Positions 56,701-63,479 of a stretch of DNA of 64,000 nt are shown one piece after another (position 1 is the first letter of the stretch; each line of letters starts with the position of its first letter). Made by a program: the position numbers and the translations under genes. Source of the stretch: UBA5336 sp964492485 (lineage in GTDB: Bacteria > Pseudomonadota > Alphaproteobacteria > Caulobacterales > Hyphomonadaceae); contig CAZBKM010000002.1 in assembly GCA_964492485.1 (NCBI GenBank), positions 124,001 to 188,000 on the forward strand, in the 5' to 3' direction. A model generated the notes under the pieces. It did not search any database and was not told the origin of the DNA. It worked only from the letters and a program-made list of their open reading frames with translations.

Positions 56701-59700
56701 TCGCCATCGACTTCACCAGTTTGACGCCAGGACTGACGCCGTTCGAGGCGGGCTTCGACGGGGTGGCCCAGACAGCGGATGGGTCGGCCGAACTGGACTA
56801 CGCCACCAATAATGGCGCCGAGATCGTCGAGGCCGGCGGCGAAGGCCGGCTGCAATTCGCGTCCACCAATGCCGATACCAACAATGGGCAGCAGGCCTTC
56901 ACAAGATTGATCGACACGGGCGGGGCAGGCTTCACCTTCACCGGAACCTTCGACAATCCGGCCTTCGGCGCGGGCACGAACCTCGTCAATTTCTCCCAGT
57001 ACGGATTGCTCTTGTCCATGACGGGGGCGCCCGGGGCGAACACGGGGGTCGATGGCGAATTCTTCAAGGCGGTCGCCGGATCGCCAGGAAACGATTTCGA
57101 GACGTCAGGCAAAGGGGCGTTCTCGGGTGCGGACCTGAAGGTCGCCCTGCCCGCCGGGGTGACGCAGGACGACTACGCCTCGGTGGAATTGGCCATTGTC
57201 GGGACGGTCGACGGCGCGACGGTCACGCTGACCAGCAGCTACACGGCCTTCGACGAGAACGGGACCGAGATCGCAAGTGGCCTCATCGGGGCCAAGACCG
57301 TGACCCCGGGCACGGCCCTGCATGCGGCCCTGACCGGTACCTCGGATGTGCCGGTGGCCTTCGGCGTGACCTCATCGGACTTCGGTAACGGCGGCAGCTT
57401 CCCGGTCAGCCTTCAGGCGCTCTCGCTGACCAGCGCCTCTTCTCCGCTGGACGACACGGATGGCCCCACGGCCAGCCTCGACGTGCAGCCGCCGGCGGAG
57501 GCGGGCGATCCGATCCTCGTCACCGTGACCTTCGCGGACGACAAGTCCGGCCTGGATCCGGCCACGCTGGATGGAGACGAACTGGTCCTGACCTCCGACG
57601 GACCGGACACGATCCCGGCGCCCATCTTCCAGGACACGGGCAATGGCACGGCCACCTACACCTTCGCGGCGCCGGCAGGCGGATGGCAGGGCACGGCGTT
57701 CAGCGTCGCGCTGGCGGGCGCCAGCGTGAGCGATCTGGCCGGGAATGCGAATGCCCCCGGCACGCCCGTGACCTTCGAGCTTGGCGACGCGCCAAGCGAC
57801 CCGGCGCTAGATATCCTGAACGGCCTCGCCGGCGTCGATGCCGACGGCGCCTATGGACCGGAGGCGACCGGGTCGGTCCTGCTCTCCATCCTTGCAGGCG
57901 GAACCAATGTCGAGGCGTCGAACTTCGGCAACACCTCCTTTGCACTGACCAATACCGGACAGAAGCAGGTGGCCGCCGTGTTCATCGATGTCGGCAAGGC
58001 CATCTACGGCGACAGTGTGTTCGACAATGACGGCTCCGGCGGCGACACTATTTCCCAGCTCTTCAGCTTCAATGGCGGCAGCGATGCGGCCGGCCAGGCC
58101 GGCTTCAGCTACGAACTGCCGGGCGACACACCGCTGTTCCCGAACACACCGAACAATTCTGTGGTGGCTTCGGGTGGCTTCGATGGTCTGGCGGTGCTGT
58201 TCAATGGCAGCCAGGGCGGGTTCGCCACCGGAGAGACGGTCCTGTTCGGTGGCGACATGGACCCCAACTCGATTGCCGCGCTGAACAAGTCCGATGTGGA
58301 TGCAGGCGCACTGCTCGACACCCAGGGCGACTGGGATGTGGGCGGGATTTCCGGCGCCGAACTGATCGGATCCGAGTTCACCGTCCTGTTCGATGACGGC
58401 ACCACTGCGCGGGGAGTCCTGTTCTCTGACGGGAGCAAGGCCGGCAGCATCGGGGAGGCGGTTCAGGACGGTCCGCAGAGCCCCGTCAGCGTGCGTGTCA
58501 ACGGCTTCGAGGCAGGCGATGCCGGGGCGGTGTATGGCGGTGCCGAGCCTGTCATCACGGTCACCGGGACACCGGGCCAGGAGGTCCGGGTGGTCGTGAC
58601 GCACGGCTTCAACCCGGTCTCCAACACAGCCGATAATATCGCCGGCATCGTTGCCGACCGTCTGGCCGACCGGGAACCGGACTTCCAGGTGAACAACGCC
58701 GCCAATGTCCAGATTGTCGACCTGATCCTTGGCAGCGACGGGACGGCAACCGTGCCAGCCGGTGCGGTGGACTACACCACGCCACCCTCTGGCGTGCTCG
58801 CAGAGGAAGGCGGGCTGTCCTACGATACCCTGCCCATTGCAGTGGCGGCCGCAGCGGTGACAGACGCAACGGATGGTTCGGGCAAGGTTGCCGTGGGGCC
58901 AGCCAGTGCGCCGGTCTACCTGACCAGCACCGGCCCGGTGACCGGCGGCAATAACGCGCCGCAGATCACGGGCGATGCCGCGCTGAGCGTTGAGTCCGGC
59001 GCGGCCGTCGTCCTGACGACCGCCGACCTCTCGGCAAGCGACGACCAGGATGACGACGCCGCGCTGGTCTTCGAGGTTTCCGGGCTGTCCAATGGCAGTG
59101 TGCAGGTCGAAGGCGCTGCGGTGTCCAGCTTCACCCAGGCGCAACTGGCAGCCGGGGCAGTAAGCTTCGTCCATGACGGATCGGCCACCACCAGCGCCGG
59201 CTTCGACGTGACCGTCACCGACAGCGATGGGGCAGGCTCCGGCCCGTTCCAGATCGACGTGGCCGTGACCCCATCTGCCGCAAGCCTGGTCACGCTCAAT
59301 CTGATCGATCCGGTGACGGACGAGGTCATCCGCGCACTTGCGCCAACCGATCTGATCGAATTTGGCGACTTTGCCGGTGGGCAGTGGACCGTTCAGGCCG
59401 TCTTCAATGGTACCGGCCAGCAGTCGGTGCAGTTCCTGATCGACGGTGCCGTCGCCCAGACGGAGAGCTTTGCGCCTTACGCCCTGTTCGGCGATCTCTT
59501 CGGACCCTCGCCGGACTATAATGGCGGCGACCTGCCCGCGAATGGGGAAACCCTGTCGCTCACGGCCAATGTCTATTCGGGCACCGGGGCCACGGGCACG
59601 CTGCTGGCCTCACGCACGGTCGATCTGACCTTTGCCGAGACGGGCAGCACAAACCTGCCACCCGTCGTCGACAATCCCGTGGCCGATGACACGGTCGTGG

Positions 59701-61610
59701 TCGATGCCCCCCTTTCCATCGACGTTTCGGAGGTCTTCAGCGACGCGGACGGTGATACCCTGCTTCTGGAGGCGAGCGGCCTGCCGGACGGCGTCGATCT
59801 GATCGACGGCCTTATCGTTGGCACCCCGACGCAGGCCGGTGTCTTCCCTGTCACGCTCTCGGCAGACGATGGCCAGGCGAGTGTGGAGGACAGCTTCGTC
59901 CTGACGGTCGTTCCGGAGGGCAACCTGCCGCCCGAGGTGGGCACGGAGATCCCCGACGAGACGGTCACGGCAGGGGTCGTCTTCACCCTGACCCTGCCCG
60001 ATGACGCCTTTACGGATGCCGAGGATCCCGACCTGGACCTCAGCCTCCTCGACCCGCCGGAAGGCTTCACCCTCGAAGGGACGACGCTGACGGGATCGGC
60101 AGACATCGCGCCGGACACGTATGACCTTACCGTCGTGGCGACCGACGATGACGCCAACACCGCCAGCCAGACCTTTACGGTCACGGTCGTCCCGTCGACG
60201 GCCAGCCTGATCACGCTGAACCTCATCGACCCCGCCACGGACGAAGTGGTGCGCGCCCTCCAGGCCACCGACCTGATCGGCCTGGCCGAACTGACTGACG
60301 GCCAATGGGCAGTGGATGCCCTGTTCGACGGCTCGGGCGAAGGGTCGATCGAGTTCCTGATCGATGGCGAGCTGGTCCAGACGGAGAATTTCGCACCCTA
60401 CGCCCTGTTCGGCGGAAACGGGTCGGACTTCAACGGACAGGCGGTTCCTGCCGGCGAGACCGTGACGCTGACGGCGAATGTGTATTCGGGCAGCGGGGGC
60501 AGCGGCTCCCTTCTGGCATCACGCACGGTGTCGCTGTCCTTTGTCGAGGGTGACGACGTCAACCTGCCGCCAGTCGTGACGAACCCGGTCGCCGACGACA
60601 CCGTTCAGGTGGACGAAGACCTGTCCATCGATGTCTCCGATGTGTTCAGCGATGCCAATGGCGATGCGCTTCTGATCGAAGCGAGCGGCCTGCCGGCGGG
60701 TCTGGAGCTGCTTGACGGCGCCATCACGGGGACACCGACGGAGACAGGGACCTTCACGGTGACGCTGACCGCTGACGATGGTGAGGCGACGGCTCAGGAC
60801 AGCTTCCAGCTCTCGGTGGTGCCCGAGCCACCAAGCCCGGTGATCCTGAACCTGATCGACCCGATCACCGACACCGTGGTGCAGACGCTGGCAGACGGCG
60901 ATGTCGTGGCGCTGGAGTCGCTGAGCGCCGACCTCTATGCCATCGAGGTTCAGTTCGACGGATCCGGCGACCAGTCGGTCGTTCTGTCGGTGAATGGCAG
61001 CCTGGCGGCGACGGAGAGCTTCGAGCCCTACGCCCTGTTCGGCGACGAACTGGGCGACTTCAACGGGGCCGAAACGCCTGCACCGGGCACCGCGATCGAA
61101 CTGACCGCCGAGGTCTATTCCGCCGATGGTGGACAGGGCAACCTGCTTGCGTCACGCACCGTCAGCTTCACCTTCGAAGAGACGGCAACCGCCGCTGCGG
61201 CCACGCCCCTCGCCCTCGCCGCAACCGGGCCAAGCAGCCTGTCGGATCCGGACGAAACGGAAGAAACCTCGACGGTGGACGAGGAAGAGGAAACCGGGAC
61301 AGGGCTCTCGCCCCAGCCGTTCAGCCTTCAGCGTGTCGATGACAGTTTCGACTTCGGGGCAACCGGCAAGGCCGCGACCGATGCAGGCATGACGCAGGAA
61401 CCGGTTACCATCGAGGAGGACGCCTTCGTCTTCGCGGGCACGACCGCACCGGCGTGGGATCCGCTCGAAGATACCGTGCGCGCCGACGGTCCCGGCGGTA
61501 CCTCGCCTGGCGAACCCATGCCGCCTCTGGACACGCCTGGGGACCCCGCGCTTGCCGACCCGCTCGACCCGGCGCTGCTCGACAGCGACTGGTACGGCGT
61601 CGGGGGTTAG
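47784..61610 (+). CDS. Giant multidomain type I-secreted protein (propeller, malectin, Calx-beta, Ig-like modules)
   Basis: The 4608-residue protein is very acidic and has no signal peptide. In order (approximate residues): a glucose/sorbosone-dehydrogenase-like propeller 15-540 (ENHSVNGMVLSPDGTKLYL 158, DGLRNGYDLAI 285, GGYYGHPNP 344); a Ca-binding DPDSDNDGIDN linker 552; an unassigned lectin-like region to 850; cadherin-like (Big_9) repeats 855 and 1566; malectin domains 954, 1271, 1666, 2123, each followed by a Calx-beta domain; a fifth Calx-beta 2546; CBM6-like 2665; Ig-like 2808 and 3223; CSPG-like 3723; then an unrecognised 115-residue module three times between He_PIG-type Ig domains. 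The C-terminus (ALLDSDWYGVGG) resembles an uncleaved T1SS signal. ATG 47784 gives MASINFENIKEF. It lies divergent from the exporter genes and is likely a Ca-dependent adhesin or matrix protein. Confidence 0.85.
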   Translation: MASINFENIKEFAGVEGGPNVLSNPTSLAFGPDGRLYVSEQNGTINAFTVEFSAGEVLITGHEALTLANGQEVVKSIQNHNDDGSDSSETNRQVTGILTAGTADAPIVYVSSSDPRIASNGEVNLDTNSGVLTKVAFDPDIGTWTAVDLVRGLPRSEENHSVNGMVLSPDGTKLYLQVGGFTNNGAPSQFFSYTAEYALSGAILEIDLVALDAIETKTDPDGGQGSTARQYKYDLPTLDDPNIDNVTDGVGEDADGMDEAGPWGGNDGLNQAILPADAPLRIYADGLRNGYDLAITDDGQLYTVDNGSNGNLGGDPNTDGNGEAINTPNDGGSGDPEPLFLIEDGGYYGHPNPTRANQDQAWTVYDDDGNPDSAVTVNQVPDISALVPDVVNIQDGFLIDPSKFTGDPARLLESGIREERSTSASIKIASVGSSTNGIVVYDSDGAAFNGALDGKLFVTQFNDNVTLLNVNADGTALNPVLESGPDGIFGTADDEVQEGGADGILEVANNSLGVPLANPLDVTVGPDGTLWVAEIGGNEITVLAPTVTINPDDPDSDNDGIDNIFDPFVRDATNGTSVVVTPGVDLLFDFDPNQDGNLPGPAGFGGGLTGVMIDGVTNPEAFLQAPSSLPGQEINLDNVKFTTAAGGGTTVIEAVSNGDPFQGNNSGEFLFHTGVTLSPSVETFTVTWSFFNPGTDFTGNFQQIGGYIGTGDQSNYLKVVAIQNNNGEIQVSLEDGDDVVASDLLQADDLFDVDPTDNAKIFIELSVNPDAETATPTIVYEDAFGATKTVNGNPVSLTGTAVLDAIRGDAQVNGQQTGLAVGLFSSNTGQDPANTFQAVFDDIQITATEKQVAPEPGADALTTQINTTLIIPVSDLLANDTDANDDALSLTAVGNAQNANVSLDDNGTPGDPVDDLVIFTPADGFEGTATFDYTLSDGTLESTGNVTVDVSDQVVLFRLNTAQETIQALPNDPFGSTLDWIGTGGAGAQSGTQSGLDFSVNTGNISTHNITGRDASVPDYVPQDLFAKERWDPDSGAEMVYSFGNGALPIGTYTVNLFAGNGFSGTSAPGERVFDVEIEGAEVFTDVDLSAQFGHQTGGLLTWTGQVSDGTLDIEWLHDVENPTVNGIEIIAGATGDLPLTVSILGGDQTVGEADGQAFVSVLTSRTVPNDENVSFTYVIEGVTATPETDYSPDASLNGSGTATFTGNATIGGGSSDFQIPIDILPDDLVEGSESFTVTITSVSANAAIGANASTTVTIADDDVPAVDPGEVVYRVNAGGPTVADPDGGPDWSGDQGETANNDAETGPSSPYLVDRGVANDNVTYGNIPPEGPGINGTGAPDDLFVTERFSTLQNPNNIGYAFPVPDGDYVVNLYFDELFFAAPGSRVFDVELEGDLVLDDFDTFAAYGNDTGLQSFEATVTDGVLNLEFLKTAVNNPHVAAIEILAAGDSDPLPKVAIAAPSPSTLAEGDGGTTALVFPVTFDAPPSGPVTVDYTVETNGAAPIAGSVELSADGSVTVDVADDDLANGDETVTVTLTGISAGDAVIDTGMASASATVSDDDAAPVAGPDTVATPVGTGLAFAAADLLINDSDADTEASLLSVTAVGDAGATQEGGTVTLASGTVTYTPPAGFSGTDTFSYTVSDDAGNTSNGTVTVAVGDGAPVLVRGDLVSAINAGGPELTQDGIVFAANTAAGGEAPFSSSTTFGDSNGGNGQQPELNGTVFKTERNDGGDGAMAFALPVAAGQYFIDLYFAELFQSAEGDRVFDLFVEGELVLDDYDIFASLNGDLTTGLVVSLPDAIDPGANNQIDISWDATGDDAVDRGTVNAIAIYEAVEATDPLPLVSVAAPVPDTVEEAGGQGSSTTLLFPVSFDTPPAAPVTISYSVDLAGEVVTGLETTLGADGFISVDVPADDVANGAEIVTVTLTGISAGDATIDAASASATVTEDDTSPGDSFNGIQATGNDWSDDATAPDAIVLEAGSNTLILQAALGDADYVTFEVPAGQQLVTATLTAYAGGANAAFLGLQQGTSVPSQADIQDGLATLDGGTVFDATQVASDLLPLLTSTSVENAGQPTGDLPDVLGPGQYTFWYNQNQSLSDATLELVTEPVPTGDPFPGADIPVGDAVLAINSGTGGALASDPVFGLPFKADEQFATPSNTYTDGAAGSDASGDNPAFDGSILETERFAETLTYTLTQLGDGTPLVAGDSYVLDLIATELFQDTAGARLFDISVNGTLIVDDLDLVASFGIDDPATADLEGVYRLRTPVTVNPDGEILVELSASEDNAKLNGLILFETEAASLPSVAIAADADVVAEAEGAQAAFTVSLSEPVPAGQTVIVDYLVGAAGDTAAAGTDYVAQSGQLVFGEGMQSQPLLVDLINDQALEPAETLTVTLTGADLDGTALDLATAAATVELAAETAQTGEPGSETLTVQDSDELVDLSSGGSDTVSGTPGQFNDLTISGFDTDDTVSIAGASSANITGVTEGSVMVGLDTDSDGVEDTVVTFDSLPDPTPQTPLGPDDFQASYDAGTGTANLGFAPQTQSVSLIGPDITVLDEASEDAVVLTVKLSQPAAGPVTVDYTLSGTADEGSDYRIAPGGSVVIPEGATEGLLVLETLNDSLAEVDESLTVSLVSTTEGALAPDESALTFTLVSEDTGDGPGAPVTLEAEDFTGLASSTFFEQAALDASGLALIRLDGGQSGTVETSLPDAVTPGLYDVAVTYFDENDGTSSAALAVDGETIGNWLFSNDGPGSAAQAANLRTLVFQGVALGADSVLSLSGTQDFGEFVRFDKVDLTRTGDLPPDDTTGPTATLSFTPPASPGDPAILHVTLSDESDIDAATIAAADAGITGPDGPVAPISPPDFDSTTKTVTYTFAAPDGGWTPGDYTVTFADGAVADTAGNPSQTVAPVNFTVVAPVETADAALDGDLDGDTLANSADGDIDGDGTPNLQDRAAYNAGEVALDLVAEGSFAIDFTSLTPGLTPFEAGFDGVAQTADGSAELDYATNNGAEIVEAGGEGRLQFASTNADTNNGQQAFTRLIDTGGAGFTFTGTFDNPAFGAGTNLVNFSQYGLLLSMTGAPGANTGVDGEFFKAVAGSPGNDFETSGKGAFSGADLKVALPAGVTQDDYASVELAIVGTVDGATVTLTSSYTAFDENGTEIASGLIGAKTVTPGTALHAALTGTSDVPVAFGVTSSDFGNGGSFPVSLQALSLTSASSPLDDTDGPTASLDVQPPAEAGDPILVTVTFADDKSGLDPATLDGDELVLTSDGPDTIPAPIFQDTGNGTATYTFAAPAGGWQGTAFSVALAGASVSDLAGNANAPGTPVTFELGDAPSDPALDILNGLAGVDADGAYGPEATGSVLLSILAGGTNVEASNFGNTSFALTNTGQKQVAAVFIDVGKAIYGDSVFDNDGSGGDTISQLFSFNGGSDAAGQAGFSYELPGDTPLFPNTPNNSVVASGGFDGLAVLFNGSQGGFATGETVLFGGDMDPNSIAALNKSDVDAGALLDTQGDWDVGGISGAELIGSEFTVLFDDGTTARGVLFSDGSKAGSIGEAVQDGPQSPVSVRVNGFEAGDAGAVYGGAEPVITVTGTPGQEVRVVVTHGFNPVSNTADNIAGIVADRLADREPDFQVNNAANVQIVDLILGSDGTATVPAGAVDYTTPPSGVLAEEGGLSYDTLPIAVAAAAVTDATDGSGKVAVGPASAPVYLTSTGPVTGGNNAPQITGDAALSVESGAAVVLTTADLSASDDQDDDAALVFEVSGLSNGSVQVEGAAVSSFTQAQLAAGAVSFVHDGSATTSAGFDVTVTDSDGAGSGPFQIDVAVTPSAASLVTLNLIDPVTDEVIRALAPTDLIEFGDFAGGQWTVQAVFNGTGQQSVQFLIDGAVAQTESFAPYALFGDLFGPSPDYNGGDLPANGETLSLTANVYSGTGATGTLLASRTVDLTFAETGSTNLPPVVDNPVADDTVVVDAPLSIDVSEVFSDADGDTLLLEASGLPDGVDLIDGLIVGTPTQAGVFPVTLSADDGQASVEDSFVLTVVPEGNLPPEVGTEIPDETVTAGVVFTLTLPDDAFTDAEDPDLDLSLLDPPEGFTLEGTTLTGSADIAPDTYDLTVVATDDDANTASQTFTVTVVPSTASLITLNLIDPATDEVVRALQATDLIGLAELTDGQWAVDALFDGSGEGSIEFLIDGELVQTENFAPYALFGGNGSDFNGQAVPAGETVTLTANVYSGSGGSGSLLASRTVSLSFVEGDDVNLPPVVTNPVADDTVQVDEDLSIDVSDVFSDANGDALLIEASGLPAGLELLDGAITGTPTETGTFTVTLTADDGEATAQDSFQLSVVPEPPSPVILNLIDPITDTVVQTLADGDVVALESLSADLYAIEVQFDGSGDQSVVLSVNGSLAATESFEPYALFGDELGDFNGAETPAPGTAIELTAEVYSADGGQGNLLASRTVSFTFEETATAAAATPLALAATGPSSLSDPDETEETSTVDEEEETGTGLSPQPFSLQRVDDSFDFGATGKAATDAGMTQEPVTIEEDAFVFAGTTAPAWDPLEDTVRADGPGGTSPGEPMPPLDTPGDPALADPLDPALLDSDWYGVGG
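59286..59633 (+). repeat. C-terminal LNLIDP module, copy 1
   Basis: Residues 3835-3950 of the giant protein. It starts LVTLNLIDPVTDEVIRAL, has FAPYALFGD in the middle and ends LLASRTVDLTF. This is the longest copy, with SPDYNGG after the FAPYALFGD block. I know no named family for it. Confidence 0.7.
60207..60542 (+). repeat. C-terminal LNLIDP module, copy 2
   Basis: Residues 4142-4253. It begins LITLNLIDPATDEVVRAL, then FLIDGELVQTENFAPYALFG, TLTANVYSGSGGSGSLLASR. It is close to copy 1 in protein but the codons differ widely, so the duplication is old or under selection at the protein level. Confidence 0.7.
60840..61175 (+). repeat. C-terminal LNLIDP module, copy 3
   Basis: Residues 4353-4464. 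It begins VILNLIDPITDTVVQTLADG, then FEPYALFGDELGDFNG and ELTAEVYSADGGQGNLLASR. It is the most diverged copy and directly precedes the acidic C-terminal tail. Confidence 0.7.
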
Positions 61611-61707
61611 CGCAGTTTCAAGCGCAGTGGGCATCGTTTCGCGTGAAGAAAATAAAAGACAAGCATCTAGCGTATCTCCCCCTCGGTCGGACCGGGTGGA
61701 GACGCGC
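61608..61707. repeat. Diverged intergenic repeat, modules A and B
   Basis: From the TAG stop of the giant gene, GCAGTTTCAAGCGCAGTGGG and a partner TTCGCGTGAAGAAAAT form a decayed module A (61611-61655). Module B follows (61669-61707) with arms AGCGTATCTCC and GGAGACGCGCT: relative to the copy at 44002 one stem pair changed from T-A to C-G on both sides, which keeps pairing. Confidence 0.65.
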
Positions 61708-61827
61708 TGGCTTGCGGTTCCGGAGCATTGTTGATGCCGACCGGGTCCCACGCCGCTTGACGCGGCAGGAGCGACCGCACGACCCGCGGCCGGACGAGCC
61801 GGCACGGTTCGGCAGCGTGCCGGACGG

Positions 61828-63363
61828 TCAGGCCCGCGCGCTGGCCGTCTCGCGGCGTCCAACGCTGGGCATGCCGGAATAGACGAACTCGGCGCCGTCC
61901 AGGTCGATCGCCGGGATTTCCTCCCGCTCGCGCCAGTAATCCTGGGTGTGCTGCCAGATGGCGTGCTCGCCCCGGCGTGGCATGCGGTCCAGGGCGCGCG
62001 TGATGTAGCCCGGATTGAAATCCGCCGTATCGATCCAGGGCAGAAGCGCCATGTCCGCATCCTCGGGACGCAGCCGGACCTCTACTTTCGCCGCGCCGAT
62101 CTCGTCCATGTGGTGCAGCAGCCGGCAGACGAAGTCCCCGAGCAGGTCCACCCGCAAGGTCCAGCTCGCCCGGAAGTAACCGAACACCCAAACCATGTTG
62201 GGCACGCCCGTGAACATCATGCCGCGATAGGTCACCGTCCTGGCGAAGTCGACGGCGTTTCCGTCGACTTCGAACGGGATGTCGCCAAGCACCGAGAGAT
62301 TGAAGCCCGTCGCGGTCACGATCACGTCGGCATCCAGGGTCTTGCCCGAAGCCAACTGCAACCCGGTCTCGGTGAAGCGCTCGATCTGGTCGGTGACCAC
62401 GCTCGCCTTGCCCGCGCGCAGCCCCTTGAACAGATCGCCCCCGGGCAGGAACGCCAGGCGCTGCTGCCACGGACGGTAGCGCGGGCTGAAATGGGTCTCG
62501 ATGTCGAAATCGTCGCCCAGATAGGCACGTGCGGCCTCGAGCAGTTCACCCTTCACCACATCGGGCTCATCGAGGCAGCGCTGGGTCATTTCCTTCTGAT
62601 CGAACAGCGCCTTCTTACGGGCGATGTCATGGACCACCGCATCCTCGACACCGATCCGGCGCAACTCATCGGCCAGTTCGTTCCGGTTTTCCGCCGGGTA
62701 GAAATACGTCGGCGAGCGCTGCAGCAAGGTGACATGGGCGCAGGCCTCCGCCACGGCAGGAACCAGCGTGGCCGCCGTCGCGCCGGACCCGATGCAAACC
62801 ACCCGCTTGCCGGTCAGGTCGAGATCCGCTGGCCAGGTCTGGGGATGAACGATGTCCCCCCTGAAGGTCTCCATTCCCTCCCATTCCGGCGTGTAGCCCT
62901 GGGCGTGGTCGTAATAGCCCTGACACATCCAGAGAAAGTTGCAGGTGTACGCGACGGTGTCGCCGATCTCCTCCCGGCGCACGTCCAGGGTCCAGAGATT
63001 GCGGGCGGAAGACCAGCTCGCGCGGGTGATCACATGCCTGTAGCGAATGTGGGGACCAAGCGCGGTCTCCTCGATCACTTCGGCCATATAGGCGAGGATT
63101 TCGTCGGCGGTGGCAATCGGCGGGCCGACCCACGGCTTGAACCGGTATCCGAACGTGTAGAGATCGCTGTCGGACCGGATACCTGGATAAGTGTGCGTGC
63201 GCCATGTCCCGCCATGACCTTCCTGGGCGTCCAGGATCAAGAATGTCCGGTCCGGACATTGTGTCTTGAGATGATAGGCCGAGCCGATCCCGGAGATACC
63301 GGCCCCGACGATCAGCACGTCCACATGCGCCGGCTCCTGCGCCGGCTGTTTGGCCTCAGACAT
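61828..63363 (-). CDS. Flavin-containing monooxygenase / Baeyer-Villiger-type oxygenase
   Basis: The 511-residue FAD/NADPH enzyme has the first Rossmann motif VLIVGAGISGIGSAYHL (about residue 17), GGTWRTHTYPGIRSDSDLYT, the family fingerprint FRGDIVHPQTWP (FxGxxxHxxxWP), and the second Rossmann motif VVCIGSGATAATLVPAVA, then VIVTATGFN. These oxidise ketones, sulfides or amines with O2. ATG 63363 is chosen for its GGGAGG site; a frame to 63438 is longer but polar. A LysR-type gene lies 117 bp upstream on the same strand and may regulate it. The substrate is unknown. Confidence 0.9.
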   Translation of the reverse strand: MSEAKQPAQEPAHVDVLIVGAGISGIGSAYHLKTQCPDRTFLILDAQEGHGGTWRTHTYPGIRSDSDLYTFGYRFKPWVGPPIATADEILAYMAEVIEETALGPHIRYRHVITRASWSSARNLWTLDVRREEIGDTVAYTCNFLWMCQGYYDHAQGYTPEWEGMETFRGDIVHPQTWPADLDLTGKRVVCIGSGATAATLVPAVAEACAHVTLLQRSPTYFYPAENRNELADELRRIGVEDAVVHDIARKKALFDQKEMTQRCLDEPDVVKGELLEAARAYLGDDFDIETHFSPRYRPWQQRLAFLPGGDLFKGLRAGKASVVTDQIERFTETGLQLASGKTLDADVIVTATGFNLSVLGDIPFEVDGNAVDFARTVTYRGMMFTGVPNMVWVFGYFRASWTLRVDLLGDFVCRLLHHMDEIGAAKVEVRLRPEDADMALLPWIDTADFNPGYITRALDRMPRRGEHAIWQHTQDYWREREEIPAIDLDGAEFVYSGMPSVGRRETASARA

Positions 63364-63479
63364 TCTCGCCTCCCGTGGTGTCTTCTTTTCGTCTGCGATG
63401 TTGGGTCGGCGCCGCGCCGGGGTTTTGATCTGCATCAAGGCCTCCGCTGCGGACGGGGCGGATCGGGCAGGCCGCCGCC

